Below are positions 1 to 8,979 of a stretch of DNA of 64,000 bases, in pieces. The stretch is from Oceanitalea sp047302425 (GTDB lineage: Bacteria; Actinomycetota; Actinomycetes; Actinomycetales; Actinomycetaceae), in the NCBI RefSeq assembly GCF_047302425.1, contig NZ_CP154855.1, positions 496,001 to 560,000 on the forward strand, in the 5' to 3' direction. Numbering within the stretch: position 1 is the stretch's first letter; every line of letters begins with the position of its first letter. The notes under the pieces are model-generated. The model saw only the letters and a program-made list of their open reading frames with translations. It made no database searches and was not told the DNA's origin. The position numbers and the translations under genes were made by a program.

Positions 1-882
1 GAGGCCGCCTTCGTCAACACGGTGGGCGAGGGCGACGTCGTCGTCGTCGCCGTCAACGGCCTCTTCGGTGAGCGGATGTGCGAGGTGGCGCGGCGCTGCG
101 GCGCCGAGGTGGTCCGCGTGGAGCACGAGTGGGGGCAGCCGGTGGACGCCGAGCGGGTCGCCGCCGCGCACCCGTCTCCGAAGGTGATCGCGATGGTCCA
201 CGCGGAGACGTCCACGGGCGTGCGCTCCGACGTCGCCGCGCTGGGCCGGCTCAAGGGGGAGGCGCTCCTCCTCGTCGACGCCGTCACCTCCATCGGCGGG
301 ATCGAGCTGCGTGCCGACGAGTGGGGCGTCGACATCGGCTATGCCGGTACGCAGAAGTGCCTGGGCGTGCCGCCGGGCCTGGCGCCCTTCACGATCAGCG
401 ACCGGGCCTTCGCGCGGCGGGTCGAGACGCCGCGGTCCTGGTACCTCGACCTCGGCCTGCTCGGCGGGTACGTCGGCGGCACGACCGGCGGGTCGCGCAC
501 CTACCACCACACCGCGCCGACGGCGATGGTCGCGAGCCTGCACGGCGGGCTGCGGCGGATCCTCGACGAGGGGCTCGAGGCGGTGTGGGCCCGGCACGAG
601 CGCGCGGGGCGGCGCCTGCAGGACGGGCTGCAGGAGATGGGCCTGGAGCTCTTCGCCGCCGAAGGGCACCGGTTGCCCGAGCTCACCTCCGTCGTCGTCC
701 CCGACGGTGTGGACGCCGCCGCGGTGCGCGGTGAGCTGCTCGAGCGGTACGGGATCGAGATCGGCGCGGGTGTGGGCAGGTACGCGGACACCGTGTGGCG
801 CATCGGGCTCATGGGCCCCAACGCCGACGACGACGCCGTCGCCCTCGTCCTCGCCGCCCTGCGGGACGTGCTGCGCCGCTGA
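1..882 (+). CDS. Class V aminotransferase (alanine-glyoxylate/serine-pyruvate type), 5'-truncated
   Basis: The reading frame is already open at base 1, and the first visible residues (EAAFVNTV) match the interior of this family, so roughly 70-80 N-terminal residues lie outside the window. PLP-dependent fold type I enzymes of this family move an amino group from serine or alanine to glyoxylate or pyruvate. Visible marks are the Asp of DAVTSIGG, which contacts the cofactor, and the Schiff-base lysine in GTQKCLGVPPG (codon 355-357), followed by the C-terminal small domain. The stop is TGA at 880-882. Substrate cannot be told from sequence; phosphoserine or purine-pathway variants of the fold are possible. 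The next gene starts about 60 bases downstream on the same strand. Confidence 0.85.
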   Translation, partial: EAAFVNTVGEGDVVVVAVNGLFGERMCEVARRCGAEVVRVEHEWGQPVDAERVAAAHPSPKVIAMVHAETSTGVRSDVAALGRLKGEALLLVDAVTSIGGIELRADEWGVDIGYAGTQKCLGVPPGLAPFTISDRAFARRVETPRSWYLDLGLLGGYVGGTTGGSRTYHHTAPTAMVASLHGGLRRILDEGLEAVWARHERAGRRLQDGLQEMGLELFAAEGHRLPELTSVVVPDGVDAAAVRGELLERYGIEIGAGVGRYADTVWRIGLMGPNADDDAVALVLAALRDVLRR

Positions 883-939
883 CCGCACGCCGTGCGGAGC
901 GGATGCGAGCGGCGGCGATCTCGGTTCGAATGGGACGGG

Positions 940-2814
940 ATGAGCACCCCACTTGAGCAGTACGCCCTCCTCTCCGACCTCCGCACCGGCCCGCTCGTGT
1001 CGCGCGACGGGAGCATCGACTGGCTGTGCCTGCCGCGTTTCGACTCCCCGGCCGTGTTCTGCGCGCTCCTGGGCGACGAGGACGACGGCCGGTGGCTGCT
1101 GCGCGCCGTCGACGGCGAGGTCGTCGAGCGGCGCTACCTCCCGCAGACCTTCGTCCTCGAGACGACGTGGCGCACCCCCACCGGGCGCGTCCGCGTGACC
1201 GACTTCCTCCCGCCGAGCACCGTTCAGGGCGACCTCGTGCGGCGGGTGGAGTGCCTCGAGGGCGAGGTGGAGGTCGAGCACGACCTGCGGCTGCGCTTCG
1301 ACTACGCACGCTCGACCCCGTGGACGCGGCGGATCGAGCGGGAGGACGGTGAGGCGGCACTGCTCTCGCTCGCGGGCCCGGACGGCATCCTCATCACCGG
1401 TCCGCTGCTCCACTGGCCCGACGGCGCCGAGGAGCAGGACGAGGCCGGCTCCGCGCAGCCCGGCGCCCACGGGGACGGCGAGCAGGAGGGCAGGCGCGCG
1501 CCTCGTCTCGTGGGCACCTTCGCGCCGCGCGAGGGGGAGTCGCTCGACTGGGACCTCACCTGGTTCCCCTCCTACGAGGACCCGCCGGAGCCGCCGGACG
1601 CCGACCAGGCGCTCGCCGAGGCCGTGGAGTTCTGGACCGACTGGGCCTCCCAGCTCGAGGTGCACACGGACCATACGCAGATCGTCATCCGCTCCCTCCT
1701 CGTGCTCCGCGCCCTCACCCACCTCGACACCGGTGGCATCGTCGCCGCACCCACGGCGTCGCTGCCGGAGGACTTCGGCGGGGTGCGGAACTGGGACTAC
1801 CGGTACACCTGGCTGCGCGACGCGGCCTTCACCATCGAGGTGGCGATCGCGCACGGGCTCACCAAGGGCGCCTCGCTGTGGCGCGACTGGCTGCTGCGCG
1901 CCGTCGCCGGCGACGCCGACGACATCAAGATCATGTACGGGCTGGCGGGTGAGCGGGAGCTCACCGAGCTCGAGCTCGACCACCTCGCCGGCTACGAGGA
2001 CTCCCGCCCGGTGCGGATCGGGAACGGTGCGGCCGACCAGTACCAGGCCGACGTCGTCGGGGAGGTGATGATCGCCCTCCACGAGCTCCGCGAGGCGGGG
2101 GTTGCCGAGGACACCTACACCTGGGGGTTGCAGAAGAGTCTGCTGCGGTACTGCGAGAACAACATCGACCGCAAGGACCACGGGATCTGGGAGATGCGCG
2201 GGGACGCGCACTACTTCACCCACGGCCGCGTGATGATGTGGGCCGCCTTCGACCGCGGCGTGCGGGCCGTCGAGGAGCACGGGTACGACGGCCCGGTCGA
2301 GCGGTGGCGAGAGCTGCGGGACCGGCTGGCCGAGGAGATCGAGGAGGACGGCTTCGACGCCGACCTCGGGTCCTACACCCAGACGTACGACGGCCGGGAG
2401 GTCGACGCCTCCCTCCTCCAGCTGCCCCACACCGGGTACCTCGCCTACGACGACCCCCGGATGCTGGGGACGGTCGCCCGGATCGAGGAGGACCTCCTCG
2501 ACGCCGAGCACGGGCTGGTCCACCGCTACCGCACCGAGGCCGGCATGGACGGGCTCGAGGGGGAGGAGTACCCCTTCCTCCTGTGCGCGTTCTGGCTGGT
2601 GGAGCAGTATGCCCACAGTGGCCGGGTGGAGGACGCCGAGCGGATGATGTCGCAGCTCGTCGGGTACTCCAGCGACCTGGGTCTGCTGTCGGAGGAGTAC
2701 GACCCCGAGAGCGGGCGGCTGGCCGGGAACTTCCCGCAGGCCTTCAGCCACCTCGGCCTCATCCGTGCGGCCGACGCGATCAAGGCGGCCCGCGACGCCG
2801 AGCGGCAGGCTTAG
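940..2814 (+). CDS. Glycoside hydrolase family 15 (glucoamylase/trehalase-like)
   Basis: The product is 624 residues. An N-terminal beta-sandwich (DGSIDWLCLPRFDSP) precedes an (alpha/alpha)6 barrel with the family block NWDYRYTWLRDAAFT. The two expected acid positions are present: GIWEMRG near the middle, and a Glu-rich EGEEYPFLLCAFW near the C-terminus. The family hydrolyses alpha-glucosidic bonds; actinobacterial members include a characterised mycobacterial trehalase, so glucoamylase or trehalase are both plausible. No signal peptide is visible, which suggests a cytoplasmic enzyme. The start is the ATG at 940 because homologues begin with a short residue run before DGSIDWLC; an in-frame upstream start at 892 only adds a basic, unlikely tail. 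The end overlaps the convergent HNH gene by 4 bases. Confidence 0.88.
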   Translation: MSTPLEQYALLSDLRTGPLVSRDGSIDWLCLPRFDSPAVFCALLGDEDDGRWLLRAVDGEVVERRYLPQTFVLETTWRTPTGRVRVTDFLPPSTVQGDLVRRVECLEGEVEVEHDLRLRFDYARSTPWTRRIEREDGEAALLSLAGPDGILITGPLLHWPDGAEEQDEAGSAQPGAHGDGEQEGRRAPRLVGTFAPREGESLDWDLTWFPSYEDPPEPPDADQALAEAVEFWTDWASQLEVHTDHTQIVIRSLLVLRALTHLDTGGIVAAPTASLPEDFGGVRNWDYRYTWLRDAAFTIEVAIAHGLTKGASLWRDWLLRAVAGDADDIKIMYGLAGERELTELELDHLAGYEDSRPVRIGNGAADQYQADVVGEVMIALHELREAGVAEDTYTWGLQKSLLRYCENNIDRKDHGIWEMRGDAHYFTHGRVMMWAAFDRGVRAVEEHGYDGPVERWRELRDRLAEEIEEDGFDADLGSYTQTYDGREVDASLLQLPHTGYLAYDDPRMLGTVARIEEDLLDAEHGLVHRYRTEAGMDGLEGEEYPFLLCAFWLVEQYAHSGRVEDAERMMSQLVGYSSDLGLLSEEYDPESGRLAGNFPQAFSHLGLIRAADAIKAARDAERQA

Positions 2815-4931
2815 AAGGTCGGGGAGCCCGCGAAGTTCTGCCGATCGCGACGAATGCGGGTCACCCGCCCACCGTGGTGGCGGCGGTAGACGTGGCCGCT
2901 GGGGGTCACCCACTCGTAGACGCCGTTCGCGAGGCGGCGGAGCTGGAACTCACCGCTGGTCTTGAGGATGTGGTCGTGGGTGCAGAGGTCCTCGAGGTCC
3001 AGCATGGAGGTGGTCCCACCTGCGTTCCACGGGACGATGTGGTCCAGCTGGCAGTTGCGCGCCGGATGCGGGCAGCCGGGGCGGACGCAGGTCCCGTCCC
3101 GCAGTCGGATGAGCTCCGCCAGCTCCGCGGGCGGCCGGTAGCGGGTGCGTCCGTGGTCGAGGACGGTGCCGCTGAGCGGGTCGGTGACGATGCGCCGCCA
3201 CGTGCCGCCGAGCGCCATGGCCCGGGCGACGGCGGGGGAGATGGGCCCGTAACCCTCGAGGGTGGCGACCTCGGCGGATTCCCTGTCGAGGAGGGCGAGC
3301 ATGGCGTCCTCGTCCGGCAGCGGGGCGAGCTCGGCGCCGGTGCCGTCGGCCGGCTTCGACGCCGGCAGGCCGAGCTGGCGGGCGATGTCCGGTGGGAGCA
3401 GGACCGAGAGCGGCACGTGGACCCGGATCTGCGCGCGCTGGCCACCGATCTGACCTACCGGCATGTGCCAGCGGCGGGGGACGGTGCCCGGACCGTCGGG
3501 AGGTGGATCGCCGTCGGGAGGCGGATCGCCGTCGGGAGGCGGGGGCGGGTCTGGCGGCGCCTCGGGTGCGTCCGACCCGGCTGTGGGCGCAGCTGTCCCC
3601 TCTGACCGCTGAGTGGGTGGGTCGGGATCGGCTTCCGGGACGGGGCGACCCACTCCTGCAGGTGCGGGATGACCGTCGCCCTGGCTGGAGTCCGGCCCGG
3701 GTGGCGGGGGTGAGGTTCCGGCGGCAGATCCACCCCGCTCGTCAGCCTCGTCCTGCGGCTCGAGTGTCGTGTCGTCCGCAGTGTCGGCCGGCGGCACGTG
3801 CACCGCGTCAGGCTGGGGCACCTGGGGCGCTTGCGGCTCCTGCGCCGCTCCGCCGTCGCCATCGTGCGCCGCTCCGTCGTCGGGCTCGTCGCTTGCTGGA
3901 TCGTCGGGACGTGACTCGCCGGCCCCCACGACGGTTCCCGGCGGTAGCCCGACGTACCCGAGCTCGAGAGCGGTGTGGCCCATGAGGGCGAAGATGTCTG
4001 CCCGGAGCTGGTCGAGCGTGCGGTCGTCCCCGCCGGCCTGCGCGGAACGGGCTGCCGCCTCGAGCGCCAGGTCGATGGCCGCGGCATCGGTGGCGGGCAG
4101 GACCGCGCGGATGGAGGCCATGCCGTCGGGCAGCTGGCGCGGGTGCTCGACCCGCCGGCGGGCGCGGGCGCGGGCGTGGAAGAGGTCTGCGTCGTCGTGG
4201 CTGAGGGCGATGATCGCCTTCTTGACGGCCTCAACGAGCTGGCTGTGGGTCTGGGCCCCTGCGTCGTCGATGACGGCGTCCTGAACGAGGACGGCGATCT
4301 CGACCGGGTAGTCCTCGAGCATCGAGACGATCGTCGTGGCCTTGCGGGCGTCGATGTGCCCGATCGCCAGCGCTTGACCGGTGAGCGAGAAGACGGTCTC
4401 GAAGGCGCGGGCGTTGCTCACGATGCGCTGGGCGGCGTAGCGCGTCAGACCGAGGCGGGGAGCGAGCTCGTCGGCGGCCATGTTCCCGCACCTGACGTGC
4501 GAGGGCAGGGCGCCGCTGCCGCGCATGAGCGGGCGCCGGGACAGCTCGCCGGCCACCCGCGTGAGCTTGGCGGTGGCCCACGCGGCGATGCGCTGGTAGC
4601 CGGCCGCCATCTCCACGAGGTAGTACTCGTCCACCTCGCGGGGGTCGATGTCCTCGAGCTCGGCCAGGAGCTGGCCGTCCGGCGCCATGGTCGCGAGGGC
4701 ATCGGCCGGCACGGGTTCGTGCGACTCGAAGCTCAGCCCCTCGGTGGGGATCATCGACGGCGGCGGCTTGTCCCCGCCGTACAGGTAGACGTCGGCGGCG
4801 TCCTCCTCGCGCTCCTCCCACAGCTCCACGAGCCGGTCCGCACGCTGGTCGCCGATGGGTTCGTAGGTGTACGGGTCCTCGAGCCAGGCCGCGTGCGGGT
4901 CGTGGTCGTCGATGTCGCTCACCGACCCCAC
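2811..4931 (-). CDS. DUF222 / HNH endonuclease domain protein (13E12-type)
   Basis: The product is 706 residues. The N-terminal half carries the helical DUF222 region (LAPRLGLTRYAAQRIVSNARA). A disordered acidic/proline linker of about 150 residues follows, with PPPDGDP repeats. The C-terminus holds an HNH nuclease motif: CVRPGCPHPARNCQLDHI with His631 in LDH, an Asn in WNAGG, then CTHDHILK. Two CxxC-like cysteine pairs could bind zinc. Such genes are common and multicopy in actinobacteria (the 13E12 REP family); their role is not established, though a mobile or group-II-intron-like origin is often suggested. The start is the first ATG, with AAGGAGGT-like sequence just upstream. It converges with the GH15 gene. 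Confidence 0.85.
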   Translation of the reverse strand: MGSVSDIDDHDPHAAWLEDPYTYEPIGDQRADRLVELWEEREEDAADVYLYGGDKPPPSMIPTEGLSFESHEPVPADALATMAPDGQLLAELEDIDPREVDEYYLVEMAAGYQRIAAWATAKLTRVAGELSRRPLMRGSGALPSHVRCGNMAADELAPRLGLTRYAAQRIVSNARAFETVFSLTGQALAIGHIDARKATTIVSMLEDYPVEIAVLVQDAVIDDAGAQTHSQLVEAVKKAIIALSHDDADLFHARARARRRVEHPRQLPDGMASIRAVLPATDAAAIDLALEAAARSAQAGGDDRTLDQLRADIFALMGHTALELGYVGLPPGTVVGAGESRPDDPASDEPDDGAAHDGDGGAAQEPQAPQVPQPDAVHVPPADTADDTTLEPQDEADERGGSAAGTSPPPPGPDSSQGDGHPAPAGVGRPVPEADPDPPTQRSEGTAAPTAGSDAPEAPPDPPPPPDGDPPPDGDPPPDGPGTVPRRWHMPVGQIGGQRAQIRVHVPLSVLLPPDIARQLGLPASKPADGTGAELAPLPDEDAMLALLDRESAEVATLEGYGPISPAVARAMALGGTWRRIVTDPLSGTVLDHGRTRYRPPAELAELIRLRDGTCVRPGCPHPARNCQLDHIVPWNAGGTTSMLDLEDLCTHDHILKTSGEFQLRRLANGVYEWVTPSGHVYRRHHGGRVTRIRRDRQNFAGSPTF
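3493..3546. repeat. Three 18-bp tandem repeats inside the HNH gene linker
   Basis: Units at 3493-3510, 3511-3528 and 3529-3546 share the core CCGTCGGGAGG and differ by a few bases. On the minus strand they encode the proline/aspartate-rich linker (PPPDGD repeated). Being in frame and 18 bp long, they could expand or contract without breaking the gene. Confidence 0.8.
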
Positions 4932-5054
4932 CTCCTTCGCGGGTTCCGACTGCTCTGCCGTCCTGCTCCCAGGCTAGAACCGACCACTGACATTCGAGCT
5001 CGGCCCTCGGCAGCGGTGCGTGCACCCGCCAGGTGGGTGGGACCATGTGACGGC

Positions 5055-5627
5055 ATGGACATCGTCGACGACGCCCGAGCTGCCCTCGCCGGGCCAGGGC
5101 ACCCCCCGCACTCCCCGGGCATCCGAGTGCCCGCAGGCCCCGGGCTCTACGCCATCCACGCCGACGCAGCCGTGTGGTCGCAGCTCGGACTCGGGGAACC
5201 TCCCGACGACCGGCCGATCTACGTCGGCAAGGCCGAACGTTCACTAGCCAACAGAGATCTCGGCACTCACTTCGGCACGGGGCGAACCGGTCAGTCGACG
5301 CTCCGCCGTTCCCTCGCAGGCCTTCTCGCGACAGAGCTGGCGCTGCAGGCCGTGCCGCGGAACCTCGACGCTCCTGCCTACTACGCCAGCTTCGCGATCG
5401 AGCCAGCCGGCGACCAGCGGTTGACCGACTGGATGCTCACCAACCTCCGCCTTGCGACCTGGTCGTGCCCGGCTAGCACTGTCCTCGCACCGGTCGAGAC
5501 GGCCGTGCTCCGGCTCCTCGTCCCGCCGCTCAACCTCAGCAAGGTGTCCACGCCGTGGCGGCGCCAAGTCTCGACGGCCCGTCAAGCCCTCGCGCGCCAG
5601 GCGCGTGACTGGCGGCCGACGCCGTAA
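5055..5627 (+). CDS. GIY-YIG nuclease-like protein
   Basis: The product is 190 residues. It shows the two halves of the GIY-YIG core, GLYAIH (residues 30-35) and IYVGKA (55-60). After these come conserved-looking LANRDLGTHF and GTGRTGQSTLRRSLAGLL, as in a small family of stand-alone actinobacterial GIY-YIG proteins. No DNA-binding or UvrC-type second domain is visible. The family cleaves one DNA strand using a metal ion; the cellular target of this member is unknown. The start at 5055 is chosen because everything upstream in frame is antisense to the HNH gene. It is divergent from the HNH nuclease, with a 123-base gap, and nothing else nearby resembles a restriction system. Confidence 0.72.
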   Translation: MDIVDDARAALAGPGHPPHSPGIRVPAGPGLYAIHADAAVWSQLGLGEPPDDRPIYVGKAERSLANRDLGTHFGTGRTGQSTLRRSLAGLLATELALQAVPRNLDAPAYYASFAIEPAGDQRLTDWMLTNLRLATWSCPASTVLAPVETAVLRLLVPPLNLSKVSTPWRRQVSTARQALARQARDWRPTP

Positions 5628-5704
5628 CCCCCACCGGATGCGCCCTCGCCACCCCCTCCGCAGACTGGGACGGGCCCCGACACCACGAGCGATAGGAGAC
5701 ACCC

Positions 5705-6625
5705 ATGGCCTCCGAGGACGCCGACACCACCCGCACCGACCAGCTGACATTCCAGAACCCCGTCACCCGCTACCCGGAGATCACCCCGCCGGAGCAGGCG
5801 CAGGAGGAGCCGGGCCTGCAGGCGGACATGACCCCGCAGCCGGACATCGGCGAGCACTCCTACCGCGGCACCGGCCGCCTCGTGGGCCGCCGGGCCCTCA
5901 TCACGGGCGGCGACTCGGGCATCGGCGCGGCCGTGGCGGTCGCCTTCGCCCGCGAGGGCGCCGACGTCGCGATCAACTACCTCCCCGACGAGGAGGAGGA
6001 CGCGCAGAAGGTCGGTCGGATCATCACCGAGAGCGGCCGCAAGGCGGTCCTCATCCCCGGCGACCTCACCGACCCCACCGTGTGCAGCGACATCGTCGAG
6101 CGCACCGTCGCCGAGCTCGGCGGCCTCGACATCCTCGTCAACAACGCGGCCAAGCAGATCGCCAACGAGAGCCTCGAGGACACTCCGGACGAGCAGGTCG
6201 TCGAGACCTTCGAGGCCAACATCCTCGCGATGTTCCGCGTGACGAAGGCGGCGCTGCGCCACCTGGAGGCCGGCTCGACGATCATCAACACGACGTCGGT
6301 CGTCGCCTACCAGCCCCCGCCGCCGCTGCTGGACTACGCCTCGACGAAGGCGGCGATCAACGCCTTCTCCAAGGGCCTGGCCCAGGAGCTCGCCCCCAAG
6401 GGGATCCGGGTCAACGCCGTCGCGCCCGGGCCGATCTGGACGCCGCTGCAGCCCTCCTACGGGCAGCCGATCGAGGACCTGCCCGAGTTCGGCAAGAGCA
6501 CCCCGCTCGGCCGCGCCGGCCAGCCGACCGAGCTCGCGCCCGCGTACGTCTTCCTCGCCTCGCCCGAGTCGAGCTACGTCATCGGGGAGACGCTCGCCGT
6601 CACCGGTGGCATGCCCACCCCCTGA
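5705..6625 (+). CDS. Short-chain dehydrogenase/reductase (YhdF/GSP39-type, extended N-terminus)
   Basis: The product is 306 residues. A ~45-residue N-terminal extension (FQNPVTRYPEI and PGLQADM) is typical of the general-stress SDR subgroup. The Rossmann motif TGGDSGIG, the NNAAKQ segment and the catalytic Tyr-Lys in YASTKAAINAF follow, with the catalytic Ser in NTTSV. Closely related proteins are annotated as glucose dehydrogenases or stress oxidoreductases using NAD(P); the substrate here is unknown. AGGAGA precedes the ATG at good spacing. The stop overlaps the GH65 start (TGATG), so the two are probably translated together. Confidence 0.87.
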   Translation: MASEDADTTRTDQLTFQNPVTRYPEITPPEQAQEEPGLQADMTPQPDIGEHSYRGTGRLVGRRALITGGDSGIGAAVAVAFAREGADVAINYLPDEEEDAQKVGRIITESGRKAVLIPGDLTDPTVCSDIVERTVAELGGLDILVNNAAKQIANESLEDTPDEQVVETFEANILAMFRVTKAALRHLEAGSTIINTTSVVAYQPPPPLLDYASTKAAINAFSKGLAQELAPKGIRVNAVAPGPIWTPLQPSYGQPIEDLPEFGKSTPLGRAGQPTELAPAYVFLASPESSYVIGETLAVTGGMPTP

Positions 6626-8955
6626 TGGCCGCACCGCACCTCGAGGTCCATCCGTGGGAGGTCCGTGAGCCCCGTGTGGACCCGGACCGGTTCGGCGCCG
6701 CCGAGGCGCTGTTCAGCCTGTCCAACGGGTACCTCGGGGTGCGGGGCACGCCGGACGAGGCCGACCCCTGCGTCGAGCGCGCCACCTTCCTCTCCGGGGT
6801 CCACGAGACCCACCCGCTCGCCTACCCGGAGGGCGGGTACGGGCACCCGGAGGAGGGGCAGGCGATCGTCGCCGTCCCCGACGGCACGCCGCTACGGCTC
6901 ACCGTCGACGGCGCAGCCCTGGACGTCCGGGAGATCGAGCCCGAGGTCCACGAGCGCCGTCTCGACCTGCGCGCCGGCACCCTGGACCGGCGGCTGCGGT
7001 GGCGCTCGCCGTCGGGCACGCTGCTCGAGCTGCGCACGCGCCGGCTCGTCTCCCTCGCCGAGCGCTCCGTCGTCGCCATCCGCTACGAGCTGGAGGCGCT
7101 CGACGGGCCGGCCCACGTCGTCGTGCGCTCCGAGCTCACCCTCGGGACCTGCCCGCCCGAGATCCACAGCGACGACCCGCGCGTCTCCGCGGCCCTCGAG
7201 GAGCCTTTCGAGGTGCTCGAGACCCGCTCGGTCACCAGTGGCGGCCACCTCGCTCTGCGCACGCGGCGCACCGGGATCGGGGTCGCCGCCGCCGTCGAGC
7301 ACGCCGTCGACGGCGCGGACACCGTCGAGTCCGAGGGCGGCGAGGACCGCGTGGTCACCACGGTCACGGCCGAGCTGGCCGCGGGTGAGAGCCTGCGGCT
7401 CACCAAGACGCTCGGGTACACGTGGTCCCACGACCTGCCCGCCGACTCCCTCGCCCAGCGGGCGGTCGCCGCCGTGCACGCCGGTGAGGAGCTCGGCTGG
7501 GACGGCCTGCTCGCCGAGCAGCGCCGCCTCCTCGACCAGTTCTGGGCGCGCGCCGACGTCGAGGTCGACGGCGACCCCGAGCTGCAGCAGGCGCTGCGCT
7601 ACAACCTCTTCCAGCTGTGCTGCGCCGCGGCCCGCATCTCCCGCGCGCCCATCGGCGCGAAGGGCCTCACCGGCGCCGGCTACAACGGCCACACCTTCTG
7701 GGACGTCGAGGGCTTCGTCGTCCCCGTCCTCAGCTTCCTCCTGCCCGACGCCGCCGCCGAGCTGCTCCGCTGGCGCGCCTCCACCCTCGACGCCGCCCGC
7801 GAGCGGGCCGAGGTGCTCGACTGGCAGGGCGTGAGCTTCGCCTGGCGCACCATCGACGGCCACGAGACCTCCGCGTACTGGCCGGCGAGCACCGCCGCCG
7901 TCCACGTCAACGCCGCCGTCTCCCGCGCCTTCTGGATCCACGCCAACGTCACCGGCGGGTCGCTGGACGAGCTGGGCGGCCGCGAGGTGCTCGTCGAGAC
8001 GGCGCGCCTGTGGATGTCGATCGGGCACGAGGACGCCGACGGCGGCTGGCACCTCCTCGGGGTGACCGGACCGGACGAGTACACCGGCGTCGTCGACGAC
8101 AACGTCTTCACCAACCTCATGGCCCGGCGCAACCTCATCCGGGCCGCCGAGGCCTGCGAGTCGCGGCCCGAGCGGGCGCGGGAGCTCGGCGTCACCGAGG
8201 AGGAGGTGCAGGCCTGGCGGGCCGCCGCCGACGCCGTCCACGTCCCCTGGGACGAGCACCGTGGCGTCCACGAGGCCAACGCGGGCTTCACCACCTACCG
8301 GGAATGGCGCTTCGCCGACAAGCGCGACTCCTACCCGGTGGAGAAGCACCACCACTACGCGAAGTTCTACCGCCGCCAGGTCGTCAAGCAGGCCGACCTC
8401 GAGCTGGCCCTGTGGTGGTGCCGCGAGGACTTCACCGACGAGGAGGCCGCCGCGGACCTCGAGTACTACGAGGCGCGCACCGTCCGTGACTCCTCGCTGT
8501 CCGCGTCCGCCCAGGCCGTCGCCTGCGCGGTGGCCCAGCACCCCGACCTCGCCCTGCGGTACCTGCGCGAGGCGGCCCTTGTCGACCTCCGTGACATCCA
8601 GGACGACACCGCCGAGGGCCTCCACATGGCCTCGATGGGCGGGTCGTGGCTCGCGCTCACCGCGGGGCTCGGCGGTGTGCGGGAGATCGGCGAGGAGCTC
8701 GAGCTGTCCCCGATGCTGCCGAAGGCCCTCACCCGGACGTGCTTCCACCTCACCTGGCGCGAGTCGCTGCTGCGGGTGGAGACGACGGCGGCGGGCACCA
8801 CCCTCACGTGCCTGGACGGACCGGCGCCGGTCGCCGTCGTCGTCGACGGGGTGCGCCACGAGGTGGGGGGCGAGCCGGTGACCGTCCCCCTGCGCCGGCC
8901 CACGCCGCTGCGCGCCGAGCCCACCCAGCCCGAGGGGCGCGAACCGCGCGTCTGA
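6625..8955 (+). CDS. Glycoside hydrolase family 65 (trehalose/maltose/kojibiose phosphorylase or hydrolase)
   Basis: The product is 776 residues, normal for the family. The N-terminal beta-sandwich starts with LFSLSNGYLGVRG. The (alpha/alpha)6 barrel carries GHTFWDVEGFVVPVL and the catalytic-acid block GPDEYTGVVDDNVFTN (Glu485), then KQADL and the C-terminal sheet. GH65 enzymes phosphorolyse alpha-glucosyl disaccharides, or in some actinobacteria hydrolyse trehalose. The usual partner beta-phosphoglucomutase is not adjacent, which leaves phosphorylase versus hydrolase open. The start overlaps the SDR stop by one base (TGATG). Together with the GH15 gene 4 kb upstream it suggests alpha-glucan or trehalose turnover. 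Confidence 0.88.
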   Translation: MAAPHLEVHPWEVREPRVDPDRFGAAEALFSLSNGYLGVRGTPDEADPCVERATFLSGVHETHPLAYPEGGYGHPEEGQAIVAVPDGTPLRLTVDGAALDVREIEPEVHERRLDLRAGTLDRRLRWRSPSGTLLELRTRRLVSLAERSVVAIRYELEALDGPAHVVVRSELTLGTCPPEIHSDDPRVSAALEEPFEVLETRSVTSGGHLALRTRRTGIGVAAAVEHAVDGADTVESEGGEDRVVTTVTAELAAGESLRLTKTLGYTWSHDLPADSLAQRAVAAVHAGEELGWDGLLAEQRRLLDQFWARADVEVDGDPELQQALRYNLFQLCCAAARISRAPIGAKGLTGAGYNGHTFWDVEGFVVPVLSFLLPDAAAELLRWRASTLDAARERAEVLDWQGVSFAWRTIDGHETSAYWPASTAAVHVNAAVSRAFWIHANVTGGSLDELGGREVLVETARLWMSIGHEDADGGWHLLGVTGPDEYTGVVDDNVFTNLMARRNLIRAAEACESRPERARELGVTEEEVQAWRAAADAVHVPWDEHRGVHEANAGFTTYREWRFADKRDSYPVEKHHHYAKFYRRQVVKQADLELALWWCREDFTDEEAAADLEYYEARTVRDSSLSASAQAVACAVAQHPDLALRYLREAALVDLRDIQDDTAEGLHMASMGGSWLALTAGLGGVREIGEELELSPMLPKALTRTCFHLTWRESLLRVETTAAGTTLTCLDGPAPVAVVVDGVRHEVGGEPVTVPLRRPTPLRAEPTQPEGREPRV

Positions 8956-8979
8956 CCGCGGGGAGATACTGGCGGGGAC

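Noticed and set aside
915..940. GGTTCGAAT resembling a tRNA T-loop
   Set aside because: Flanking bases do not form a T stem, and no acceptor or anticodon arm can be drawn upstream.
2238..3605. 455-codon plus-strand frame spanning the end of GH15 and the HNH gene
   Set aside because: Arginine/glycine/alanine-rich shadow crossing two real genes on different strands.
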